NCBI RefSeq assembly: GCF_001043975.1
Contig: NZ_LABY01000017.1
Span: 17,325-81,324 of the forward strand
Length of the DNA: 64,000 bases
Direction: 5' to 3'
From: Methylobacterium variabile
GTDB taxonomy: Bacteria > Pseudomonadota > Alphaproteobacteria > Rhizobiales > Beijerinckiaceae
Below the pieces are notes generated by a model. That model saw only the letters and a list, made by a program, of their open reading frames with translations. It did no database searches and had not been told where the DNA came from. This document shows, in pieces, positions 51,602 through 59,207 of this stretch. The stretch's first letter is position 1. Each line of letters opens with the position of its first letter. A program made the translations under genes and the position numbers.

Positions 51602-51847
51602 ATGTCCTCCAAGGATGCGCCGGGTGGACGGACGATGAACGTGATGGTCACGGTCGAGGACGCGTATCGCGAGAAGCTCGGCCAGGTGGTCCATACCCTG
51701 GAGCGGGCCGGGATGACCGTCGCCGACACTTTCGCGCTGAGCGGCGTGATCGTGGGGGAAGTCGCGCTCCCGAAGGCCGGGCAGCTGCGCGCGGTTCCGG
51801 GCGTCGCCTCGGTCGAGGAGGAGCCCGTCCACCACGCGCACCGCTGA
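51602..51847 (+). CDS. Stand-alone I9-like protease inhibitor or chaperone
   Basis: This 81-residue protein has the pattern of subtilisin propeptide/inhibitor I9 domains: VMVTVEDAYREKLGQVVHTLERAGMTVADTF, then GVIVGEVALPKAGQLRAVPGVASVEEEP. The compact beta-alpha-beta-beta-alpha-beta arrangement ends in a 'V..VE.E' strand. Free-standing I9 proteins such as yeast IB2 and Pleurotus POIA1 inhibit subtilases in trans. Here it lies 97 bases after a subtilase on the same strand with its own AGGAG (about eight bases before the ATG). I infer that it controls or helps fold that protease. It has no signal peptide. Confidence 0.72.
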   Translation: MSSKDAPGGRTMNVMVTVEDAYREKLGQVVHTLERAGMTVADTFALSGVIVGEVALPKAGQLRAVPGVASVEEEPVHHAHR

Positions 51848-51946
51848 GCCGCAGGAACGGCTCAGCCTGTCCGCCGTTGACTCCCGAGACCCCGCAACCG
51901 CGGCACATGACCCACGCCGCGCGGCCCACACCACTCGGAGGATGCG

Positions 51947-52081
51947 ATGAGCCTCATCGGCAAGATCGTCACCAAGATCCTGGGGAACGACGACCCCCGC
52001 ACCCGTCCCGACGACCGCGTCACGCACACCGACTCGGGCAACCTCGTCGGTCGCCTCGTCACCAAGATCCTGCGTCGCTGA
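51947..52081 (+). CDS. 44-residue peptide with duplicated amphipathic segment
   Basis: This short gene was found by reading the sequence. GGAGG lies six bases before the ATG. The product has two near-copies of one ten-residue segment: LIGKIVTKIL (residues 3-12) and LVGRLVTKIL (33-42), ending RR. The first six residues of each copy differ only by Ile/Val, Lys/Arg and Ile/Leu swaps; the last four (VTKIL end) are identical. Each would form a cationic amphipathic helix. The link (13-32) is polar and rich in Asp, Arg and Thr (NDDPRTRPDD). It follows the I9-like gene by 99 bases. Its role is unknown: protease substrate, membrane-active peptide or signal are all possible. Confidence 0.65.
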   Translation: MSLIGKIVTKILGNDDPRTRPDDRVTHTDSGNLVGRLVTKILRR

Positions 52082-52125
52082 CGCAACGGTTCCGCGTGGC
52101 CGACGCCGCGGCGCGGAAGAGCTGC

Positions 52126-52162
52126 CGAACGCCCCCACCGGTCTTCCGGGCGGGGGCGTTCG
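52126..52162 (+). terminator. Strong hairpin after the peptide gene
   Basis: CGAACGCCCCC pairs perfectly with GGGGGCGTTCG over 11 bp, with an inner CCGG-TCTT-CCGG extension. It begins 45 bases after the stop. There is no U tract. It probably ends the protease-inhibitor-peptide transcript. Confidence 0.5.
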
Positions 52163-52251
52163 CGTTCGGGCCTTCGCACCCGCTCCGAGAAAAATCCGTC
52201 GCGCGTGCGCTTTCGCACTTGCGAAGAGCGCCCGGGCGCCTATCTTTCGCA

Positions 52252-52341
52252 GTGCAGGGTCGCGATGGCGTCGCGGCCCTGCTGCCCTCTTTGGGCGTTT
52301 CCTCCCTAGACTTCGGGCCGCTCGCGAGAGCGGCCTTTTTT
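52252..52341 (+). ncRNA. Small RNA resembling the suhB / MmgR (alpha-r8) family
   Basis: About 90 nt. A 5' stem pairs GCAGGGTCGCGA with TCGCGGCCCTGC around a five-base loop (one G-U). Then comes the single-stranded stretch GGGCGTTTCCTCCCTAGACT, whose CCTCCC can pair with ribosome binding sites. A GGCCGCTC-GCGA-GAGCGGCC terminator with six T's closes it. The layout and the TTTCCTCCCTAGACTTCGGG segment match my memory of the Rfam suhB/MmgR family of alphaproteobacteria, which in Sinorhizobium limits polyhydroxybutyrate storage. The promoter has -35 TTGCGA (52219) and -10 TATCTT (52241), 16 bases apart. The 5' end is estimated from these. Confidence 0.6.
52316..52341 (+). terminator. Intrinsic terminator of the small RNA
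   Basis: A perfect 8-bp stem GGCCGCTC / GAGCGGCC with a GCGA tetraloop is followed by six T's. This is the only classical U-tract terminator I found in the window. Confidence 0.88.
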
Positions 52342-52347
52342 CTTGGC

Positions 52348-52383
52348 CTCACGGCCAAGCGAGACCTCACGGCTAAGCGAGGC
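52348..52383. repeat. 18-nt tandem duplication at the end of a hypothetical gene
   Basis: CTCACGGCCAAGCGAGAC is followed directly by CTCACGGCTAAGCGAGGC. The second copy contains the stop codon of the minus-strand gene ending at 52373 (CTA on the plus strand). The T/C difference between the copies makes that stop. Confidence 0.75.
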
Positions 52384-53248
52384 AGCGCCGCTGCGCGTGC
52401 GCGACGCGGGCGGCCGCCCGTGCCGGCCGCGTGTCGGGAACCGCGACGGCCTCGCTGGCGAGGATGCGGCGCTTGAGGGCGACGAGGGCGGGGTCGCCCC
52501 AGCGCGCCAGCACGGCCTGGAAGGCGGCGTGGCGGCCGGCATCGTAGCGGCCCTCCGCCGTCAGCGGGTGGGGCGGGTGCAGGTGGATCACCGGAGCGAG
52601 GCCCGCCGGGACCGGAGCGGTGGCGGCGTGCAGGCGGCCAAGGCGCAGGAGCTTGTCGAACCAGTGCGCGCGGGGGCCCGGATGGGCGTCGGGCAGCACG
52701 ACCTCGATGCGGTCGCGGCCGCAGGCCGCCACCAGCGTGGCGCCGAGCCCCGGAAGCGAGGCCCAGAGGGCAGCGTCGGCCGGGCGGCCGCAGGCGGCGC
52801 GCAGCAGCGCGACGGCCCCGCCCCGCACCCGGGCGAGGATCCGGGCTTGGCGCAGGGGCAGGCCGAGGCAGAACAGCGTGCCGTCCCGGTCCTCCGCCCG
52901 CGCCGCCTCCCGGTCGGGGCCGAGCTCGCTCACCGCCGGGGCGGGGCAGGGCGGCAGGGCGGCAACCGGCCGGCACAGGGCGAGGGCCTGGCTCCAGGCG
53001 CCGCCGCCGAGCGCCGTCTCGTAGGCGAAGGGCACCAGTTCGTCCGCCTCGCCCAGCACCAGGGCGCCGCGGGGGGTGACGAGGCCCGGGCGCCCGCCGC
53101 AGGGCGGCTCCGCCGGCTCGTCCGGGTCGCGCCGGAAGCTGGCGCCCGCCCCGTAGCCGCCGAGGCTCCAGGACGCGGCCGGATCGGCCAGGGCACGCCC
53201 GAGGACCGCCCGCAGCCCGGCGGGATCCGGATGCGGCGAGACGGACAA
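52373..53248 (-). CDS. Hypothetical protein
   Basis: These 291 residues start from a TTG at 53248 that follows a GGAGGAGAAGG stretch; a longer start at 53281 is possible. The sequence looks coding: HPDPAGLRAVLGRALADPAASWSLGGYGAGASFRRD, then VSELGPDREAARAEDRDGTLFCLGLPL and GGYGAG/DPALVALKRRILASEAVAVPD. There is no signal peptide or membrane helix, and I do not recognise the family. It converges on the small RNA gene, with only about 30 bases between the terminator and its stop. Its own 3' end lies in an 18-nt tandem duplication. Confidence 0.6.
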   Translation of the reverse strand: MSVSPHPDPAGLRAVLGRALADPAASWSLGGYGAGASFRRDPDEPAEPPCGGRPGLVTPRGALVLGEADELVPFAYETALGGGAWSQALALCRPVAALPPCPAPAVSELGPDREAARAEDRDGTLFCLGLPLRQARILARVRGGAVALLRAACGRPADAALWASLPGLGATLVAACGRDRIEVVLPDAHPGPRAHWFDKLLRLGRLHAATAPVPAGLAPVIHLHPPHPLTAEGRYDAGRHAAFQAVLARWGDPALVALKRRILASEAVAVPDTRPARAAARVAHAQRRCLA

Positions 53249-53335
53249 AGGTCCTTCTCCTCCTTGAGCGCAGCGCAGCAAACCGCTACCTCTTCAGGGG
53301 CAGGGGGCGCCTGCCCGGGTCGAGAATCGGAAATC

Positions 53336-54097
53336 GTGTCGGAACCGTCGCCGTTGATCCCCGATCCGGAGCTGCCGACCCGCAAGCGGGTCAGCGTCCG
53401 CGGCCGCCTGCGCAACTACTTCTTCACCGGCGTGATCGTGGCCGGGCCCCTGGCGATCACGATCTACATCACCTGGTGGTGCATCAGCCTGATCGACGGC
53501 TGGGTCAAGCCGCTGGTGCCCTCCGCCTACCTGCCGGACCACTACCTGCCCTTCAGCGTCCCGGGCCTCGGCCTGGTCATCGCCTTCGTGGCCCTGACGA
53601 CGCTGGGGGCGCTCACGGCTAACCTCGTCGGCCGCTCGGTGGTGGAGTTCGGCGAGGTGCTGCTCGCCCGCACGCCGGTGATCTCGGGGCTGTACCGCGG
53701 GCTGCGGCAGGTGTTCGAGACGCTGTTCTCCACCAGCGGCACCTCGTTCCGCACCGTCGGCCTGGTCGAGTTCCCGGTGAAGGGCACCTGGTCGATCGTG
53801 TTCCTGTCGGCCCCGGCCGGGCCGGACGTGCAGAACGCCCTCGGGGCGGGGCACGACCATGTCGGCGTCTTCCTGCCCTGCGCCCCCAACCCGACCACCG
53901 GCTTCTTCTTCTACCTGCCACGGACCGAGGTGATCGAGGTGCCGATCAGCGTCGACGACGCCGCCAAGCTCGTCATGTCGGCCGGCGTGATCCAGCCCGA
54001 GGATCCGCAGACCCGCCTGCAGGCGATGGCGGCGGGCCTGCGGGTGGCGCAGGTCGGGCCGATGGAGATGCCGGCGCGGGACCGGCAGGACGCCTGA
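53336..54097 (+). CDS. DUF502 family inner-membrane protein
   Basis: This 253-residue protein starts at a GTG (VSEPSPLIPDPELPTRKR). Helix 1 is YFFTGVIVAGPLAITIYITWWCI (about 28-50) and helix 2 GLGLVIAFVALTTLGALTANLVG (about 77-99). The DUF502 core follows: GEVLLARTPVISGLYRGLRQVFETL and FPVKGTWSIVFLS. VGVFLPCAPNPTTGFFFYLPRTEVIEVPISVDDAAKLVMSAGVI comes next. The conserved NPTTGF...PxxxxxxLxMxVExAxKxVxSxGv pattern is clear. DUF502 proteins are of unknown function and common in alphaproteobacteria. Confidence 0.85.
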   Translation: MSEPSPLIPDPELPTRKRVSVRGRLRNYFFTGVIVAGPLAITIYITWWCISLIDGWVKPLVPSAYLPDHYLPFSVPGLGLVIAFVALTTLGALTANLVGRSVVEFGEVLLARTPVISGLYRGLRQVFETLFSTSGTSFRTVGLVEFPVKGTWSIVFLSAPAGPDVQNALGAGHDHVGVFLPCAPNPTTGFFFYLPRTEVIEVPISVDDAAKLVMSAGVIQPEDPQTRLQAMAAGLRVAQVGPMEMPARDRQDA

Positions 54098-54418
54098 ACC
54101 CCCACGTCCAGCCCTCGCGCGGCAATCCGGCGGACATGCCGGCGCCGCGGCCATGATGCATTTCAGCAACATCGAGCCCGGATTGCAGGGGCCACGCTTC
54201 CTTGAGCGATTTCAAGGTGCCGGCGAGAGTCGAGTGCCATCAACCGCTTCGTCGACCTGCCGCGACTTCATCTTATAACAGATAAAAACAAGTCTTGTTT
54301 GTTTCCGCCCCGCACACCGTTGCGGAGCCGTCCGGCGGCTGTAAAGGCAGTCAAGGTCTCGCGAGTACAGGACGCCCGTCGCGAGACTATATTCCAATCC
54401 TCCCGGAACGACGCTCCC
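54098..54418. other. Region upstream of the TonB-dependent receptor
   Basis: These 321 bases hold an AT-rich patch, TCTTATAACAGATAAAAACA (about 54271), followed by AGTCTTGTTTGTTT. It is a plausible iron-responsive promoter area. I see no clear Fur box or Irr element and no cobalamin riboswitch core. No gene is apparent; the open frame entering from 54299 lacks a signal peptide at its start. Confidence 0.4.
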
Positions 54419-56566
54419 ATGACGAAGCCGGCCGCGCGCGTTCGCGCCACGATGTTGCTCGCCACCACGATGCTGGTGCCCGCCACCGGAGCCCTCGCGC
54501 AGGGCCTGCCGGCGCCGGCGGCCGAGGAGCTCGCGCTCGCCACGATCGACGTGGCGGGGACCGGCCGCGACGGCACCGTCGGCTACCTGACCCGGCGCAC
54601 CGCCACGGCGACGCGCACCGACACGCCCTTGATCGACACGCCGCAATCGGTGAGCGTGGTGACGCAGGCCCAGATCCGCGACCAGGGCTTCCAGAGCCTG
54701 ACCGAGGCGATCCGCTACGTGCCGGGGGTGATCCCGCACCAGGGCGAGGGCAACCGCGACGACGTGGTGATCCGCGGTCAGCGCTCGAACGCCGACTTCT
54801 ACGTCAACGGCATCCGCGACGACGTGCAGTATTTTCGCGACCTCTACAACATCGAGCGGATCGAGGTGCTCAAGGGCCCGAACGCGATGATCTTCGGCCG
54901 GGGCGGCGGCGGCGGGGTCATCAACCGGGTGCTCAAGGAGGCGGACGGGGTGCCGATCCGCGAGGTCGTCGCCCAGGGCGGCCAGTTCTGGAACAAGCGC
55001 CTCGCCCTCGACGTCGGCGACCGCATCTCGGACAGTGCCTTCTTCCGCCTCAACGGCGTCGTCGAGGACACCGACACCTACCGCGACTTCGGCCACATCC
55101 GCCGCTACGGCGTCAACCCGACCGGCACCCTGCTGCTCGGGCCCGACACCACGCTGAAGCTCTCCTACGAGTACTTCCACGATGACCGGGTCACCGACCG
55201 CGGCATCCCCTCGCAGTTCGGGCGGCCCTACCGCTACCGCCAGAACACCGCGACCTATTTCGGCAACCCGGACCTCAGCTACGCCCGGGTCGATGCTCAC
55301 ATCGCCACCGCGACCCTCGACCACCGCTTCGAGTCCGGCGTGCAGATGCACAGCCAGCTCCGCTTCGCCGACTACGACAAGTTCTACCAGAACGTCTTCC
55401 CCGGCAGCGCGGTCAACGCCGCCGGCACCAGCATGAGCTTGAGCGCCTACAACAACGCCACGCCGCGCACGAACTACTTCAGCCAGAACGACTTCACCTA
55501 CAAGTTCGCCACCGGCCCGCTCGCCCACACGCTGCTCGGCGGCTTCGAGCTCGGCTACCAGACCGGCCTCGCCTTCCGGCAGGACGGCTTCTTCGCGACC
55601 ACCGGCACGACGTCGCTGGTGGTGAACCCGCTCTCGCCGACGTCGCGGGTGCCGGTGACCTTCCGCTACAACGGCGGCAACAACAGCCGCTACGACCTCG
55701 GCCTCGCCGCGGCCTACGTCCAGGACCAGGTCGAGATCGGGCCGCACCTGCAGCTGATCGGCGGCCTGCGCTACGACCACTTCGATTTCGCCGCCACCGA
55801 CCGGGGCACCCGCGTCACCAACGCCCGCATCGACGACCTGGTCTCGCCGCGGGCCGGCTTCGTGGTGAAGCCGTGGGAGAGCCTGGCCTTCTACGGCAGC
55901 TACAGCGTCTCCTACCTGCCCTCGTCCGGCGACCAGTTCTCCTCCCTGACCCCGGGCCTCGCGATCGCGGTGCCGGAGCGGTTCGAGAACCGCGAGGTCG
56001 GCGTGAAGTGGGACGTCTCGCCGGTGCTCCAGCTCACGGGCGCGCTCTACGACCTCGACCGGTACAACCAGCGCTTCGCCGATCCGAACCGTCCGGGCTT
56101 CTTCCTCGCCACGGGCCAGACCAACACCAAGGGCGCCGAGATCGGCGCCAACGGCTTCATCACCGACTGGTGGCAGGTCGCCGGCGGCTACGCCTTCACC
56201 GACGCGCGGGTGGTCAACGGCTTCAGCTCCGGCTCGACCGCGATCCGGGCCGGCAACACCGTCGCGCTGGTGCCGTTCAACGCCATCACCCTGTGGAACA
56301 AGTTCAACCTGACCCCGGACTTCGCCGTCGGCGTTGGCGTCATCAACCAGACCCACACCTTCGCCTCGTCCGACAACACGGTGCGCCTGCCGAGCGTCAC
56401 CCGCTTCGACCTCGGCCTGTTCTACCAGGTGTCGGAGCTGGTGCGGGCGCAGGTGAACATCGAGAACCTGTTCGACCGCCGCTACATCTCGACGGCGGAC
56501 GCCAACAACAACATCACGCCTGGCGCCTCGCGCACGGTGCGGGTGCAGGTGATCGCGCGGTTCTGA
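54419..56566 (+). CDS. TonB-dependent siderophore receptor
   Basis: This is a 715-residue outer-membrane receptor. The signal peptide ends MLVPATGALAQ (about residue 28). The plug domain has DTPQSVSVVTQAQIRDQGFQSLTEAIRYVPGV, then DDVVIRGQRSNADFYVNGIRDDVQYFRDLYNIERIEVLKGPNAMIFGRGGGGGVINRV. That is the FhuE/FoxA/catecholate-siderophore-type plug. The 22-strand barrel ends NIENLFDRRYISTADANNNITPGASRTVRVQVIARF with a terminal Phe. It is a likely ferric-siderophore importer. No TonB, ExbBD, FecI/FecR or siderophore ABC genes adjoin it. I chose MTKPAARV at 54419. Confidence 0.92.
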   Translation: MTKPAARVRATMLLATTMLVPATGALAQGLPAPAAEELALATIDVAGTGRDGTVGYLTRRTATATRTDTPLIDTPQSVSVVTQAQIRDQGFQSLTEAIRYVPGVIPHQGEGNRDDVVIRGQRSNADFYVNGIRDDVQYFRDLYNIERIEVLKGPNAMIFGRGGGGGVINRVLKEADGVPIREVVAQGGQFWNKRLALDVGDRISDSAFFRLNGVVEDTDTYRDFGHIRRYGVNPTGTLLLGPDTTLKLSYEYFHDDRVTDRGIPSQFGRPYRYRQNTATYFGNPDLSYARVDAHIATATLDHRFESGVQMHSQLRFADYDKFYQNVFPGSAVNAAGTSMSLSAYNNATPRTNYFSQNDFTYKFATGPLAHTLLGGFELGYQTGLAFRQDGFFATTGTTSLVVNPLSPTSRVPVTFRYNGGNNSRYDLGLAAAYVQDQVEIGPHLQLIGGLRYDHFDFAATDRGTRVTNARIDDLVSPRAGFVVKPWESLAFYGSYSVSYLPSSGDQFSSLTPGLAIAVPERFENREVGVKWDVSPVLQLTGALYDLDRYNQRFADPNRPGFFLATGQTNTKGAEIGANGFITDWWQVAGGYAFTDARVVNGFSSGSTAIRAGNTVALVPFNAITLWNKFNLTPDFAVGVGVINQTHTFASSDNTVRLPSVTRFDLGLFYQVSELVRAQVNIENLFDRRYISTADANNNITPGASRTVRVQVIARF

Positions 56567-56775
56567 AGGCCGGGGGTGCGCCCGACCGTCGTCACGGGCG
56601 GGACTGGCACACTCCCTCGGCATCCCGGGGACGTCGCGGAGGACGGCCGACGCGCAGCATCAGGCTCAAAGGGAAATCCGCCCCCGCGGAGGGCCGGGCC
56701 CCCTCGACAGCATGGCCGCCCCCATGTTCCCTGTCGTCACCGGCCGGTGGAACAGGCCGGACAGGGAGGAACGAC

Positions 56776-58722
56776 ATGCGGGCCGTCCGGGTTCTGGCCG
56801 GTGCCATCGGCTGCGCGCTTCTCGCCGTGCCGGCCGAGGCGCGCGTCACGGCGATCGAGGTCTCGTCGGTCGAGCCCTTCGCCGAGGGGACCGCCTGGGG
56901 CGACGTGGGCGCCTACGAGCGCGTCGTCGCCACCGCCCGGGGCGAGCTAGACCCGGCCGACCCCGCCAATACGGGCATCGCCGACCTCGCGCTCGCCCCC
57001 CGCAATGCCCGCGGCATGGTCGAGTACAAGACCGACCTCTTTCTGCTGCGCCCGAAGGACCCGGGCAAGGGCAGCGGCACGCTGCTGTTCGAGGTGCCGA
57101 ACCGCGGCCGCAAGTTCCTGTTCAACTGGATCATGGACGCCAGGCCTCCGGCCGGCTCGAGCGCGATCAACGATCCCCGCAGCGCGGCGGATGCCGGCAC
57201 CGGCCTTTTCTTAAGCCGCGGCGACACCCTGGCCTGGGCCGGCTGGGAGGCGAACGCCCTGCGCCAGCAGGGCGGCATGGCGATCGACGTGCCGGTGGCG
57301 ACCCGCAACGGCAAGCCGATCACCGAGTGGGTGCGCGACGAACTGGTGAGCGCCACCCGCGGCCCGACCGAGGCGCCGTTCTACCTCGCCTTCGAGGCGG
57401 CGCAGGGCGCCGAGGCGGACGCGCAGCTCACCGTGCGCCGCCGCGAGACGGACGCGCCCCGGCCGGTGCCGCCGGAGGCCTGGCGCCTCGCCAGCCCGCG
57501 CCAGATCGAGCTTCTGCCGAAGGGCACCAAGCCCGGCCCGGGCACGATCTACCAGTTCACCTACCGGACCACCGGGCCGAAGGTGCAGGGCATCGGCTTC
57601 GCCGCCGTGCGGGACGTGGTCACGTCCTTGCGCACCGGGACGGAGGGCGGCACGATCCGGCACACGGTCGCCCTCGGCATCTCGCAGAGCGGGCGCTACC
57701 TGCGCGACTTCCTCCACCAGGGCTTCAACCGCGACGAGTCCGGCCGGCGGGTGTTCGACGGGGTGCTGGCCCACATCGCCGGGGCGGGCGGGATCTTCCT
57801 CAACGCCCGCTTCGCCCAGCCCTCGCGCACCAACACCCAGCACGAGGACCACCTCTACCCGGAGAACGCCTTCCCGTTCTCGGCCGCCGCGATGCGGGAC
57901 CCGGTCACCGGGCAGCGCGGCGCGCTCATGCGCGGCGACACCTCCGACCCGCTGCTGATCGAGATCAACACCGGCACCGAGTACTGGCAGAAGGGCGCCT
58001 CGCTGCTCACCACCGATCCGGTCGGCGGCGCCGACGTCGCCCTGCCGGACAATGCCCGCGCCTACCTGATCGCGAGCGGCTTCCACAACGGCCGCGCCCA
58101 CCTGACCAACGCGCGCGGCGCCTGCACGAACCCGCGCAGCACGCTCAGCTCCGGCCCGGCGCTCCGGGCGCTCCTCGTGGCGCTGGAGGAGTGGGTCGTC
58201 ACCGGCCGCGCGCCGCCGGAGAGCCGCGTGCCGCGCCTCGCCGACGGCACCCTGGTCGAGCCGGCGGCGGTCGGCTTTCCCTACATCCCCGGCGTCCCGG
58301 TGCCGACCGCCGGCAACGCGGTCGCGCGGTTCGCGACCTACCTCGATCCCCGCCCCGAGACCGGCCCGCAATACCGGCCGCTCGTGCCGCGGGTCGATGC
58401 CGACGGGCACGAGGTGGCGGGCATCCGTCTCCCGGCCGTGGCGGCGCCGCGAGCGACCTATACCGGCTGGAACCTCTACGCCGACCCGTACCCGACCGGC
58501 GTGCTGTGCGACCGGGACGGCAGCGAGCTGGCGCTCGCCCGCACCCGGGCGGAGCGGGACGCGAGCGGCGATCCGCGGCCCTCGCTCGAGGAGCGCTACC
58601 CGGACAAGGCGGCCTACGCGGCGGCAGTCGCGAAGGCCGCCGACGCGCTGGTGGCCGAGCGGCTGCTGCTGCGGGAGGATGCGGACAGGATGGCGGCCAT
58701 GGCCCAGGAAGAAGGGCCGTAG
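56776..58722 (+). CDS. Secreted alpha/beta hydrolase domain protein
   Basis: These 648 residues start with a signal peptide, MRAVRVLAGAIGCALLAVPAEA. The protein belongs to the large alpha/beta hydrolase-domain type: GTLLFEVPNRGRKFLFNWIMD, then TLAWAGWEANA and the nucleophile elbow LGISQSGRYLRDFLHQGFNRDE (Ser in GxSQSGR). EVAGIRLPAVAAPRATYTGWN and WQKGASLLTTDP are also typical. The substrate is unknown; esters or lactones are plausible. AGGGAGGAACGAC before the ATG at 56776 is a strong ribosome binding site. It follows the siderophore receptor by 209 bases, so a link with siderophore breakdown is conceivable but unproven. Confidence 0.8.
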   Translation: MRAVRVLAGAIGCALLAVPAEARVTAIEVSSVEPFAEGTAWGDVGAYERVVATARGELDPADPANTGIADLALAPRNARGMVEYKTDLFLLRPKDPGKGSGTLLFEVPNRGRKFLFNWIMDARPPAGSSAINDPRSAADAGTGLFLSRGDTLAWAGWEANALRQQGGMAIDVPVATRNGKPITEWVRDELVSATRGPTEAPFYLAFEAAQGAEADAQLTVRRRETDAPRPVPPEAWRLASPRQIELLPKGTKPGPGTIYQFTYRTTGPKVQGIGFAAVRDVVTSLRTGTEGGTIRHTVALGISQSGRYLRDFLHQGFNRDESGRRVFDGVLAHIAGAGGIFLNARFAQPSRTNTQHEDHLYPENAFPFSAAAMRDPVTGQRGALMRGDTSDPLLIEINTGTEYWQKGASLLTTDPVGGADVALPDNARAYLIASGFHNGRAHLTNARGACTNPRSTLSSGPALRALLVALEEWVVTGRAPPESRVPRLADGTLVEPAAVGFPYIPGVPVPTAGNAVARFATYLDPRPETGPQYRPLVPRVDADGHEVAGIRLPAVAAPRATYTGWNLYADPYPTGVLCDRDGSELALARTRAERDASGDPRPSLEERYPDKAAYAAAVAKAADALVAERLLLREDADRMAAMAQEEGP

Positions 58723-59207
58723 GGGCCTTCCGGCCAACGATCAGTCAGCCCGTCAAGCACCGCCAAGCCAGCACCGCCAAGCCAGCACGGACGATCGTGC
58801 CGCGGCATCCTTCGCACCGCCATCCCTTCCTGCCGGCGCGAATGGTGCTATGGGGACACCACCGGCCGGGGAGGCAGCCCGGCTGCCCCGGCCAGCCTAC
58901 GCGCCTCTCATTTCCTCGATCTGGATCGTCTGCATCCGGGATCGGCGCCGTCGGAGGCGATCCGTCCGGCGTCGCCGGACTTCAACCCAACGCCTGGGAT
59001 GCTGACGCATCACATCGCTCCCGGGCCTGCCCGAGAGCGGCGAGGCCATCGCCCCATCCCGAATTCTCGACATCAAGCCAAGGGCTTGGCGAAAACTGCG
59101 AGGACCCAGAGGCCGTTTTCAACGACCGTCGGCATCACACGCGGGTTTCGTGCCGGATCGAGGTCGACCACGACCGATCGATCGCCAGACAGGATTGCCA
59201 ATCAACC
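58723..59207. other. Intergenic region upstream of the desaturase
   Basis: These 485 bases contain a 14-nt tandem duplication (58758-58785) and a moderately AT-richer part near 59070-59210. An open frame from the upstream hydrolase strand continues into the desaturase, but its sequence here is not conserved. No promoter is clear. Confidence 0.45.
58758..58785. repeat. 14-nt tandem duplication downstream of the hydrolase gene
   Basis: CACCGCCAAGCCAG occurs twice in tandem about 36 bases after the stop. It carries the GCCAAGC core shared by other boundary repeats here. Confidence 0.75.

Noticed and set aside
54098..54418. Riboswitch or Fur box upstream of the TonB-dependent receptor
   Set aside because: No cobalamin B12-box core and no 19-bp Fur-like inverted repeat could be recognised; only general AT-richness is present.
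56712..59207. A single long frame joining the region from 56712 to the desaturase
   Set aside because: Its first part is an alternative frame of the alpha/beta hydrolase and the next 480 bases are non-conserved. The desaturase domain begins near the GTG at 59208.
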